NCBI GenBank assembly: GCA_023410975.1
Contig: JAEYPG010000279.1
Location: forward strand, 1-11,398
Source: Pseudomonadota bacterium
Lineage (GTDB): Bacteria > Pseudomonadota > Gammaproteobacteria > Burkholderiales > Burkholderiaceae_C
DNA length: 11,398 bases
Direction: 5' to 3'
Position numbers and translations under genes: made by a program
Notes under the pieces: generated by a model
What the model was told of the DNA's origin: nothing
Database searches by the model: none
What the model saw: the letters and a program-made list of their open reading frames with translations, nothing else
Shown here: piece after piece, positions 5,525 to 11,398 of the stretch
Layout of the letters: each line of letters opens with the position of its first letter
Position numbering within the stretch: position 1 is the stretch's first letter

Positions 5525-7513
5525 ATGCAGGTCGATGTTCCCAAGGCCCAGGGCGTCGTGTGGCGGCCCGATGCGGACACCGTGAAGGGGGCCAACCTGA
5601 CCCGCTTCATGCGCGCGCTCGAAGTGGACAGCTTCGAAGCGCTCAATGAGCGCGCGAGTGCCGACCCGGCATGGTTCCACGACGCGCTGATCCGTTTCCT
5701 CGACTACCGCTTCGAACGGCCCTACGAGCAGGTGCTCGACCTCGGCGATGGGCTGCCCTTTGCGCGCTGGTGCGCGGGCGGCGTGACCAACGTGGTGCTC
5801 AACTGCATCGACCGCTGGCGCGGCACGGCGCGCTACGACCAGCCGGCGCTGGTCTGGGAGGGCGAGGACGGCGCGGAGTCCTGCTGGACTTTTGCCGATC
5901 TGGACCGGGAAACCTGCCGCATCGGCTGGGGCCTGCGCCAGCTTGGCCTGGGCCGGGGTGACGTGGTGGGCATGTACCTGCCCAACCTGCCGCACGCCGC
6001 CGCCGCGATGCTTGCCGTGGCGAAGGTCGGCGCCATCGTGCTGCCCATGTTCTCGGGTTTCGGCGCCGACGCGATCGCACAGCGCCTGAACGACGGCCAG
6101 GCCAAGGCGGTGATCACCGTCGATGGCTCGCTGCGCCGCGGCAGGCCCGTCGGCGCGAAGGCTGTGGTGGACGAGGCACTGGCCCATTGCCCCGGCGTGC
6201 GCCATGTCGTGGTCTTGAAGCACCTGGCCGCCGGGCACGGTTGGACGCAGGGGCGCGACCACTGGTGGCACGAGCTCGCCGCGGGTGCTCCCGAGGACTT
6301 CACGGCCGTGCTCACCGAACCCATGCCGGCTGACGACCCGCTGCTGCTGATGTTCACCTCGGGCACCAGCGGCAAGCCCAAGGGCGTGGTGCACTCGCAC
6401 TGCGGCTTCCCGGTCAAGACCACACTGGACTTGTCCATCTGCATGGACCTCAAGCCCGAGGACCGCTTCCTGTGGATGTCGGACATGGGCTGGCTGATCG
6501 GGCCGATCCTGGTGTTCGGGGGCCTGCTGGTCGGCTCGACCATCGTGCTGGCCGAAGGAGCGCCCAACTACCCGCAGCCCGACCGCCTGTGGCGGCTGGT
6601 CGAGCGCCACCGCGTCAGCTACCTGGGCCTGGCGCCGACGGTGGCGCGCCTGTCGATGTCGCTGGACGACGCCGAGCTGGCCGAGCGGGATCTCGGCTCG
6701 CTGCGCGTCATCGTCTCCACCGGTGAACCGTGGACGCCCGAGGCCTGGCAGTGGACCTTCGAGCGCGTGGGCCAGCGGCGCGTGCCCCTGCTCAACTACT
6801 CCGGCGGGACCGAGGTGGGCGGCATCCTGACCGGCACCGTCATCCATCCGCTCAAGCCTTGCGCCTTCGCCGGTCCGGTGCCGGGCACCGGCGCCGACGT
6901 GGTCGATGCCGAAGGGGCCGCGGTCGGCTGCGGCGTCACCGGTGAGCTGGTGATGCGCGCCCCCAGCATCGGGCTCACGCGCGGGCTGTGGCAGGACGGC
7001 GAGCGCTACCTCCAGAGCTACTGGTCGCGGCTGCCGAACCTGTGGGTGCACGGCGACTTTGCCAGCCGCGATGCCGACGGCATGTGGTACGTGCACGGCC
7101 GTTCCGACGACACGCTCAAGATCGCCGGCAAGCGCACCGGACCGTCCGAGATCGAGGCGCTGCTGATGGGCACGGGGCTGGTGAGCGATGCGGCGGCGGT
7201 CGGCATGCCCGATCCGGTCAAAGGCACCGCCGTGCTGTGCGTTTGCGTCCCGCGGCCGGACATCGAGCTGGAGGCTGCGGCCGGGAGCCTGTCCGCCGCG
7301 GTCGTCGCGGGGCTGGGTGGGGCGTTCCGGCCGGCCAAGGTGGTCTTCGTTGCCGAGCTGCCGCGCACCCGCAGCTCCAAGCTGATGCGCCGCGTGGTGC
7401 GCGCGGCCTGGCTGGGCGAGGAAACAGGAGACCTCAGCACCCTGGTCAACCCGGAGTCCGTGGAGGCGATCCGCGCAGCACGTGCCGAGGACGCCAGGAC
7501 TCGGAGAAAGTGA
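5525..7513 (+). CDS. acetyl-CoA-synthetase-like acyl-CoA ligase, substrate unknown
   Basis: This 662-residue AMP-forming ligase is of the acetyl-/acetoacetyl-CoA synthetase type, including the long N-terminal cap region (about 40-115) before the adenylation core. Motifs are the ATP-binding loop FTSGTSGKPKG (277-287), WMSDMGW (317-323), STGEPW (398-403), SGGTEVGG (426-433), HGRSDDTLKIAGKRTGPSEIE (within 524-544) and a C-terminal TRSSKLMRR (615-623) with the presumed catalytic K619. The position matching the acetate-restricting tryptophan of Acs is glycine (G427), so a substrate larger than acetate is expected. ATG 5525 has a ggag 8 bases upstream; the frame also begins at TTG 5498 but without a ribosome site. 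It follows badK by 69 bases. It may activate a second acid handled by this pathway. The exact substrate is not readable from sequence. Confidence 0.85.
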   Translation: MQVDVPKAQGVVWRPDADTVKGANLTRFMRALEVDSFEALNERASADPAWFHDALIRFLDYRFERPYEQVLDLGDGLPFARWCAGGVTNVVLNCIDRWRGTARYDQPALVWEGEDGAESCWTFADLDRETCRIGWGLRQLGLGRGDVVGMYLPNLPHAAAAMLAVAKVGAIVLPMFSGFGADAIAQRLNDGQAKAVITVDGSLRRGRPVGAKAVVDEALAHCPGVRHVVVLKHLAAGHGWTQGRDHWWHELAAGAPEDFTAVLTEPMPADDPLLLMFTSGTSGKPKGVVHSHCGFPVKTTLDLSICMDLKPEDRFLWMSDMGWLIGPILVFGGLLVGSTIVLAEGAPNYPQPDRLWRLVERHRVSYLGLAPTVARLSMSLDDAELAERDLGSLRVIVSTGEPWTPEAWQWTFERVGQRRVPLLNYSGGTEVGGILTGTVIHPLKPCAFAGPVPGTGADVVDAEGAAVGCGVTGELVMRAPSIGLTRGLWQDGERYLQSYWSRLPNLWVHGDFASRDADGMWYVHGRSDDTLKIAGKRTGPSEIEALLMGTGLVSDAAAVGMPDPVKGTAVLCVCVPRPDIELEAAAGSLSAAVVAGLGGAFRPAKVVFVAELPRTRSSKLMRRVVRAAWLGEETGDLSTLVNPESVEAIRAARAEDARTRRK

Positions 7514-7521
7514 GCGAACCG
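7509..7521 (+). repeat. 13-bp direct repeat, copy 1, at the ligase stop codon
   Basis: AGTGAGCGAACCG here is identical to the copy at 8669-8681. In both copies the TGA stop codon of the preceding gene is embedded (stops 7511-7513 and 8671-8673). The two copies bracket the Bug receptor gene and its 155-base leader. Confidence 0.75.
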
Positions 7522-7668
7522 GCCCCATGGGGCCACCCATGCGGATACGCACCGCACCGCGCCGCCCCAGCGCCGGGCCGGTGCCTGCTCAACCTGCGCG
7601 CTCGCCTACCGGCTGGTGGGCAAACCCTGGCTGGCTTGCCGGCCGATTGCAGAAATCAGGAGACAACC
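7514..7668 (+). other. 155-bp spacer before the Bug gene
   Basis: This is the second-longest non-coding gap in the window. It begins with the perfect palindrome GGCCCCATGGGGCC (7521-7534), which can fold as a 5-base-pair GC stem with a CATG loop. No T-run follows, so it is not a standard intrinsic terminator. The rest shows no recognised promoter. It ends in a good ribosome site (aggag 7658-7662) for the Bug gene. An internal promoter or attenuation site could lie here but I cannot demonstrate one. Confidence 0.5.
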
Positions 7669-8673
7669 ATGATCCCCAGCTCCCACCGCCCCCTTCGCCG
7701 CACGTCGCGCCGCTCGCTGGCCGTGTATGCGGCCGCGCTCCTGGCCGGCGCCGCCCTTCCGGCGGCCAGCCAGACCGCGGCCTGGCCGGCCAAGCCCGTG
7801 CGCCTGGTGGTGGGTCTCGCGCCCGGCGGCGGCACGGACGTGATGGCGCGCGCCGTGGCGCAGTCGCTCACTGAAGCCCTGGGGCAAACGTTCGTCGTCG
7901 AGAACAAGCCTGGTGCCAGCGGCAACCTGAGTGTGGGCGAAGTGTCGCGGGCTGCGCCGGACGGCTACACGTTCCTCGTCGCACCCACCTCGGTCGAGAC
8001 GGCCAATCCTTACCTGTTCAAGTCCAACCTGCTGCCTTCGCGGGACCTGAGCCCGGTCATGGGGATCGGGCGCATGCAGATGTATCTGCTTGCCCGTCCC
8101 ACGCTGGAGGTCAAGGATGCCAAGCAGCTCGTCGCGCTGGCCAAGTCGCAGCCCGGCAAGCTGTCCTTCGCATCGTCCGGCACGGGCACGGCACCCCATC
8201 TCGCCGGAGAGCTGTTCCTGCAAAGCACCGGCACGTCGATCACGCACGTCCCCTACCGCGGCTCCGCTCCCGCCCTGCAGGATGTGATGGCCAGCCAGGC
8301 CGACGTCATTTTCGATCCGGGCATCGCCTTCCCGCACATCAGGAGCGGCAAGGTCAAGCTGCTGGCCGTGGCCAGCGACAGGAAGTCGCCCTTCTTCCCC
8401 GAGGCGCCCACCTACGCGGAGCTGGGCATCCAGAACGCCAGCCTGGACGTCTGGTTCGGCCTCTGGGCGCCGAACAAGGTGCCTCCCGAGATCACCGAGC
8501 GCCTGTCGCGCGAGCTGACCAGGGCCTTGGCGTCACCGGCGCAAAAGCAGCGATTCGCCGATCTGGCCGCCGAGCCGGCGCCCTTGGACGCGGCGGCCTT
8601 TCGCAAGCTGCTGGCCGACGAGGGCAAGACGCTGTCGAACCTCATCAAGGACCGAAAGATCATCGTCGAGTGA
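7669..8673 (+). CDS. periplasmic Bug/TctC-family solute receptor
   Basis: This 334-residue protein belongs to the tripartite tricarboxylate transporter receptor family (Bug), which is abundant in Burkholderiales. It has an N-terminal signal: an arginine-rich n-region, a hydrophobic stretch LAVYAAALLAGAALPA (17-32) and a likely cleavage after AAS (32-34). The n-region carries a twin-arginine motif, TSRRSLA, so Tat export is possible. The mature protein starts with the family's WPAKPVRLVVGLAPGGGTD (39-57) and later shows THVPYRGSAPALQDV and the GKVKLLAV strand. It would bind a small carboxylate in the periplasm. No TctA/TctB membrane genes are in the window, as is usual for orphan Bug genes. 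An acid feeding this pathway is the natural guess for the ligand but is inference. The start has an aggag 6 bases upstream. Confidence 0.9.
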   Translation: MIPSSHRPLRRTSRRSLAVYAAALLAGAALPAASQTAAWPAKPVRLVVGLAPGGGTDVMARAVAQSLTEALGQTFVVENKPGASGNLSVGEVSRAAPDGYTFLVAPTSVETANPYLFKSNLLPSRDLSPVMGIGRMQMYLLARPTLEVKDAKQLVALAKSQPGKLSFASSGTGTAPHLAGELFLQSTGTSITHVPYRGSAPALQDVMASQADVIFDPGIAFPHIRSGKVKLLAVASDRKSPFFPEAPTYAELGIQNASLDVWFGLWAPNKVPPEITERLSRELTRALASPAQKQRFADLAAEPAPLDAAAFRKLLADEGKTLSNLIKDRKIIVE

Positions 8674-8681
8674 GCGAACCG
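8669..8681 (+). repeat. 13-bp direct repeat, copy 2, at the Bug stop codon
   Basis: This is identical to 7509-7521 (AGTGAGCGAACCG) and again contains the TGA stop of the preceding gene. The distance between the copies is 1160 bases, covering exactly the Bug gene and its leader. Roughly one 13-base match is expected by chance in a window this size, so the placement at both gene ends, not the length, is what stands out. Confidence 0.75.
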
Positions 8682-8723
8682 CGACCCGACTCCCGCTGAA
8701 CCCTTCCACGCAGGCATCCCACC

Positions 8724-9884
8724 ATGGCCATCGACCACGAATCCTTCGAGCTGTTGCTCTCGTCCGTCCAGCGCTTCGTCCGCGAGCGCCTCATGCCCGC
8801 CGAGGAAGCGGTGGAGGAGCACGACGAAGTGCCCGCCGACATCGTCGAGGACATGAAGGCCATGGGTCTGTTCGGCATCTCCATTCCCGAGGAGTACGGC
8901 GGCATCGGCCTGTCGATGAGCCAGGAATGCCGCGTGGCCTACGAGATCGGCCACACCGCGCTGGCCTTCCGCTCCGTGTTCGGCACCAACGTCGGTATAG
9001 GTTCGCAGGGCATCCTGATGGACGGCACCGAGGAGCAGAAGCGCGTGATCCTGCCGCGCGTGGCCACGGGCGAGCTGATCATGTCCTTCGCGCTGACCGA
9101 GCCCGACGCCGGCTCCGACTCGGCCGCGCTCAAGGCCCGAGGCGAGCGCGTGGGCGACCACTACGTGCTCAACGGCACCAAGCGCTTCATCACGAATGCG
9201 CCGCGCGCGGGTGCCTTCACGCTGATGGCGCGCACCGACGGCCCCGGCCCCGGCGGCATCTCGGCCTTCATCGTCCCGGCGGACCTGCCCGGCCTGAGCT
9301 TGGGCAAGCCCGACAAGAAGATGGGCCAGCGCGGCACCAAGACCTGCGACGTGGTGCTCGACAACGTGCGCGTGCCGGCGTCCAACGTGATAGGCGGCAA
9401 GCCGGGGCAGGGCTTCAAGACGGCCATGAAGGTGCTGGACCGCGGGCGCCTGCACATCTCCGCGGTGGCCTGCGGCATGGCGCAGCGCATCCTCGACGAG
9501 TCGGTGGGCTATGCCCGCGAGCGACGCCAGTTCGGCAAGCGCATCGGCGACTTCCAGCTGATCCAGGCCATGCTGGCCGACAGCCAGGCCGAGCTGTATG
9601 CCGGCTGGAGCATGGTACAGGACTGCGCGCTGCGCTACGACGCCAAGCCCGTGGGCCAGAGCGATCCGCAGGTGAGCATGCGGGCCTCGTGCTGCAAGCT
9701 GTTCTGCACCGAGATGGTGGGCCGCGTGGCCGACCGCGGCGTGCAGGTGCACGGCGGCTCGGGCTACATCAACGAGTACCCGGTGGAGCGCTTCTACCGC
9801 GACGTGCGGCTGCTGCGCCTGTACGAAGGCACCACGCAGATCCAGCAGATGATCATTGGCCGCGAGCTGGTGGGCCGGGACTGA
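8724..9884 (+). CDS. acyl-CoA dehydrogenase, second paralogue
   Basis: This 386-residue FAD-dependent acyl-CoA dehydrogenase of the short/medium-chain type catalyses alpha,beta-dehydrogenation with ETF as acceptor. Landmarks are IPEEYGGIGLS (54-64), FALTEPDAGSDSAALK (122-137), NGTKRFITNA (150-159), ERRQFGKRIGDFQLIQ (266-281), VHGGSGYINEYPVERFYRD (342-360) and the catalytic E368 in YEGTTQI. Unlike AliB upstream, it keeps the standard glutamate base. It is only distantly similar to AliB, so it is not a recent tandem duplicate. In this setting it may oxidise pimeloyl-CoA or a shorter product of ring opening. R. palustris uses a two-subunit PimCD for that step, so a single-chain enzyme would be a different solution. 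Glutaryl-CoA or generic branched-chain acyl-CoA dehydrogenase are alternatives. The ribosome site is weak (acgcagg, 9 bases before the ATG). Confidence 0.88.
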   Translation: MAIDHESFELLLSSVQRFVRERLMPAEEAVEEHDEVPADIVEDMKAMGLFGISIPEEYGGIGLSMSQECRVAYEIGHTALAFRSVFGTNVGIGSQGILMDGTEEQKRVILPRVATGELIMSFALTEPDAGSDSAALKARGERVGDHYVLNGTKRFITNAPRAGAFTLMARTDGPGPGGISAFIVPADLPGLSLGKPDKKMGQRGTKTCDVVLDNVRVPASNVIGGKPGQGFKTAMKVLDRGRLHISAVACGMAQRILDESVGYARERRQFGKRIGDFQLIQAMLADSQAELYAGWSMVQDCALRYDAKPVGQSDPQVSMRASCCKLFCTEMVGRVADRGVQVHGGSGYINEYPVERFYRDVRLLRLYEGTTQIQQMIIGRELVGRD

Positions 9885-9899
9885 AGGGAGCGGCACGCC

Positions 9900-10094
9900 A
9901 TGACTTCGCTTGAACGCCTGGCGCAGTACGGCCTGCGCGAGTCCATGGACCACGACGTGGGGGTCGTCGGGGCCGGGCGCAGCGGTGACCTGTTCTCAGC
10001 CTGCCCCGAAGCTTTCGGGAAGAGCTGGCTGCATGCCGAGCTGCAGCAGGCCAGGGGCCCCAAGCAGTGGTTCAAGAAGGGCCGCACCACCTAA
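9900..10094 (+). CDS. small ORF, 64 residues, unknown function
   Basis: I do not recognise this protein. It starts at ATG 9900, 15 bases after the acyl-CoA dehydrogenase stop, with agggag about 9 bases upstream. Its third codon positions are mostly G or C, like the surrounding genes, which favours real coding. The translation has no membrane segment or signal peptide. It contains a glycine-rich DVGVVGAGRSGD (19-30) and a basic, aromatic end, QWFKKGRTT. It could be a genuine small protein, the surviving N-terminal piece of a decayed gene, or an accidental ORF. Confidence 0.4.
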   Translation: MTSLERLAQYGLRESMDHDVGVVGAGRSGDLFSACPEAFGKSWLHAELQQARGPKQWFKKGRTT

Positions 10095-10205
10095 CCATGA
10101 TGACCGGCATCGAGCAATGCATCACCTGGGCCGCGCCGCGTCCTGCTGATCCCCCACGGCGGACCAGCCCGTCCAGACAGAACCCTTTCGACAGGAGCCC
10201 AAGCC

Positions 10206-10421
10206 ATGGCGTTTCTTCGGCAGTGCCTGGCCGAGCTGCGAAGGCGGCATGCGGACGGCGGGCTGATGGACCTGCCCCGATGTGGAGCCCTGCAACCGCC
10301 GCCGCACGCTGATGCTCGGTCCACCGATGCGCCCACGGCGCGGTTGGCTTCTCCGCCGCCGTGGACCCAGGCAAGCGCTGGGAGCCGATTGAACGAGATT
10401 GCCACCATGAGGAAGAGCTGA
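10206..10421 (+). CDS. doubtful small ORF, 71 residues, abutting the MaoC gene
   Basis: An ATG at 10206 has aggag 8 bases upstream, and its TGA (10419-10421) directly touches the MaoC ATG in the same frame. The start MAFLRQCLAELRRRHADGG looks like a plausible helix. After about residue 28 the translation becomes a proline/alanine/serine-rich string with less typical codon use (for example QPPPHADARSTDAPTARL), which suggests non-coding or frameshifted sequence. It may simply be part of the MaoC leader, or the remnant of a gene. No family is recognised. Confidence 0.2.
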   Translation: MAFLRQCLAELRRRHADGGLMDLPRCGALQPPPHADARSTDAPTARLASPPPWTQASAGSRLNEIATMRKS

Positions 10422-10916
10422 ATGAACGATCTCAACGGCTACGACATCGAGGATTTGCGAGCGGGCATGCACGCGACGTACTCCAAGACGATCACGGAGG
10501 CGGACATCGTGCTGTTTGCCGGCGTGTCGGGCGACAACAACGCCGTGCACACCAACGAGGAGTACGCGGCGACCACGAGCTTCAAGGGACGCATTGCCCA
10601 TGGCTTCCTGAGCGCCAGCGTGATCTCCGCGGCCGTGGCAAACCGGCTTCCCGGGCCTGGCACGGTGTACCTGGCTCAGCAGCTGAAGTTCCGCGCACCG
10701 GTGCGCCCGGGCGACACCGTCCATGCCACGGTGACGGTGCTCTCGACCGACGAGGCCAAGGCGCGAGCGGTGCTTTCAACCGTATGCCGCGTGGGCGAAA
10801 CGGTCGTCATCGAGGGCGAAGCCACCGTGATGACGACATCGCTGGTGCGGCGGGCTTCCACCTACCCGGCGCAGCAAGGCAGCAAGTTGCCGGCAGCTGT
10901 TGCCACTGTGAACTGA
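10422..10916 (+). CDS. MaoC-family (hot-dog fold) enoyl-CoA hydratase
   Basis: This 164-residue single hot-dog domain protein is of the MaoC/PhaJ hydratase-2 type. The catalytic dyad is visible in VSGDNNAVHTNEEYA (35-49): D38 and H43, with the usual NP replaced by NA. GRIAHGFLSAS (56-66) is the following conserved helix. The beta-strand segment LKFRAPVRPGDTV (88-100) completes the family pattern. Such enzymes hydrate trans-2-enoyl-CoA to (R)-3-hydroxyacyl-CoA in the cytoplasm. Its place between a dehydrogenase and etfB suggests that it hydrates that dehydrogenase's product. The gagga ribosome site lies 8 bases before the ATG. The last 20 or so residues form an alanine/serine-rich tail beyond the domain. 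A thioesterase with the same fold is a less likely alternative because D38 and H43 are intact. Confidence 0.85.
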   Translation: MNDLNGYDIEDLRAGMHATYSKTITEADIVLFAGVSGDNNAVHTNEEYAATTSFKGRIAHGFLSASVISAAVANRLPGPGTVYLAQQLKFRAPVRPGDTVHATVTVLSTDEAKARAVLSTVCRVGETVVIEGEATVMTTSLVRRASTYPAQQGSKLPAAVATVN

Positions 10917-10930
10917 AAGGGGTTTCCACG

Positions 10931-11398
10931 ATGAAAGTGATGGTCGCTGTCAAGCGCGTGATCGACTACAACGTCAAGGCGCGCGTGAAGTCCGACGGCT
11001 CGGGGCTCGATCTGGCCGGCGTGAAGATGAGCATGAACCCCTTCGACGAGATCGCCGTCGAGGAAGCGGTCCGGCTCAAGGAAAAGGGCGTCGCCACGGA
11101 AATCATTGCCGTGTCCTGCGGCGTGACGCAGTGCCAGGAAACGCTGCGCACCGCCCTGGCGATGGGCGCCGACCGCGCCATCCTGGTCGAGACGGATGCC
11201 GAGCTGCAGCCGCTGGCCGTGGCCAAGATCCTGAAGGCCCTGGTGGACCGGGAGCAGCCGGGCCTGGTGATCCTGGGCAAGCAGGCCATCGATGACGACT
11301 GCAACCAGACCGGCCAGATGCTCGCGGCGCTGGCCGACCTGCCGCAGGCCACCTTCGCCTCCAAGGTCGAAGTCCTGCAGGGCAAGGCCAAGGTGACG
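10931..11398 (+). CDS. etfB: electron transfer flavoprotein beta subunit, EtfB (partial, runs off window)
   Basis: The reading frame is open from ATG 10931 to the last base, giving the first 156 residues of about 249 expected. The sequence is immediately recognisable: MKVMVAVKRVIDYNVKARV at the N-terminus, MNPFDEIAVEEAVRLKEKG (35-53), AVSCGVTQCQETLRTAL (61-77), and ILGKQAIDDDCNQTGQML with the following ALADLPQATF, the nucleotide-binding part of the beta subunit. EtfB pairs with EtfA to accept electrons from acyl-CoA dehydrogenases and pass them to ETF-ubiquinone oxidoreductase. Here it would serve the two dehydrogenases upstream. Its ribosome site is aaagggg, 8 bases before the ATG and only 14 bases after the MaoC stop. 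etfA is expected next, outside the window. Confidence 0.96.
   Translation, partial: MKVMVAVKRVIDYNVKARVKSDGSGLDLAGVKMSMNPFDEIAVEEAVRLKEKGVATEIIAVSCGVTQCQETLRTALAMGADRAILVETDAELQPLAVAKILKALVDREQPGLVILGKQAIDDDCNQTGQMLAALADLPQATFASKVEVLQGKAKVT

Larger units (their letters stand above)
9885..10421 (+). other. 537-bp interval without a recognised gene
   Basis: This is by far the longest gap in an otherwise tightly packed operon. It contains two short + strand ORFs with acceptable ribosome sites (9900-10094 and 10206-10421), listed separately. Both share the frame of the downstream MaoC gene. Between them, two adjacent TGA codons (10098-10103) interrupt this frame. The high GC content of the host makes open frames common, so this may be a decayed gene, small proteins or an unusually long leader. 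No hairpin with a T-run, promoter or repeat stands out. Confidence 0.5.

Noticed and set aside
4925..7552. 875-residue open frame on the minus strand, plus similar long minus-strand frames at 3232-4887, 8412-9953 and 1808-2848
   Set aside because: They lie antisense to clear enzymes with intact motifs, are rich in His, Arg, Gly and Ala, and show no domain. Long antisense frames are expected in DNA with such GC-rich third positions.
10097..10312. Third ORF in the 9885-10421 interval (ATG 10097)
   Set aside because: It is proline/arginine-rich with no ribosome site of note, and it overlaps the 10206 ORF in another frame. It looks like chance.
1..11398. Search by eye for insertion sequences, tRNA genes, CRISPR repeats and intrinsic terminators
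   Set aside because: No transposase, clustered spaced repeats or cloverleaf pattern was seen, and no GC hairpin followed by a T-run. All spacers except 9885-10421 are under 170 bases.

Overview
The window is very GC-rich, densely coded DNA. Every gene I can support lies on the + strand, with short spacers and mostly good Shine-Dalgarno sites. GC-dominated third codon positions, a Bug-type tripartite-tricarboxylate receptor inside a catabolic operon and the EtfB sequence suggest a betaproteobacterium of the Burkholderiales, probably Comamonadaceae. That placement is inference from sequence style and family recall, not from a marker gene. Layout: bases 1-167 are a comparatively AT-rich leader with a candidate promoter and operator. 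Next come five genes that together encode activation and ring opening of an alicyclic acid: badH (168-935), badI (955-1737), aliB (1832-2983), aliA (3019-4662) and badK (4679-5455). These are followed by an acetyl-CoA-synthetase-like acyl-CoA ligase (5525-7513), a periplasmic Bug/TctC solute receptor (7669-8673), a second acyl-CoA dehydrogenase (8724-9884), a 537-bp stretch with only unrecognised small ORFs (9885-10421), a MaoC-type enoyl-CoA hydratase (10422-10916) and the start of etfB (10931 to the window edge). How they work together (family knowledge from Rhodopseudomonas palustris, applied here by inference): AliA makes cyclohexanecarboxyl-CoA. AliB oxidises it to cyclohex-1-ene-1-carboxyl-CoA. 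BadK hydrates this to 2-hydroxycyclohexanecarboxyl-CoA, BadH oxidises that to the 2-keto thioester, and BadI hydrolytically opens the ring to pimeloyl-CoA. The second dehydrogenase and the MaoC hydratase could begin beta-oxidation of pimeloyl-CoA or another acyl-CoA, and ETF would collect electrons from both dehydrogenases. The Bug protein may capture the acid substrate in the periplasm. No benzoyl-CoA reductase gene is in the window, so it reads as an alicyclic-acid cluster rather than an anaerobic aromatic one, although neighbouring DNA is unseen. No thiolase, transporter membrane subunits or regulator gene is visible. The points most worth a second look are the Glu-to-Asp change at the catalytic-base position of AliB, the Trp-to-Gly change in the acyl pocket of the second ligase, the unexplained 537-bp interval, and a 13-bp direct repeat bracketing the Bug gene. 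I saw no mobile element, CRISPR array, tRNA or rRNA, and no convincing intrinsic terminator.
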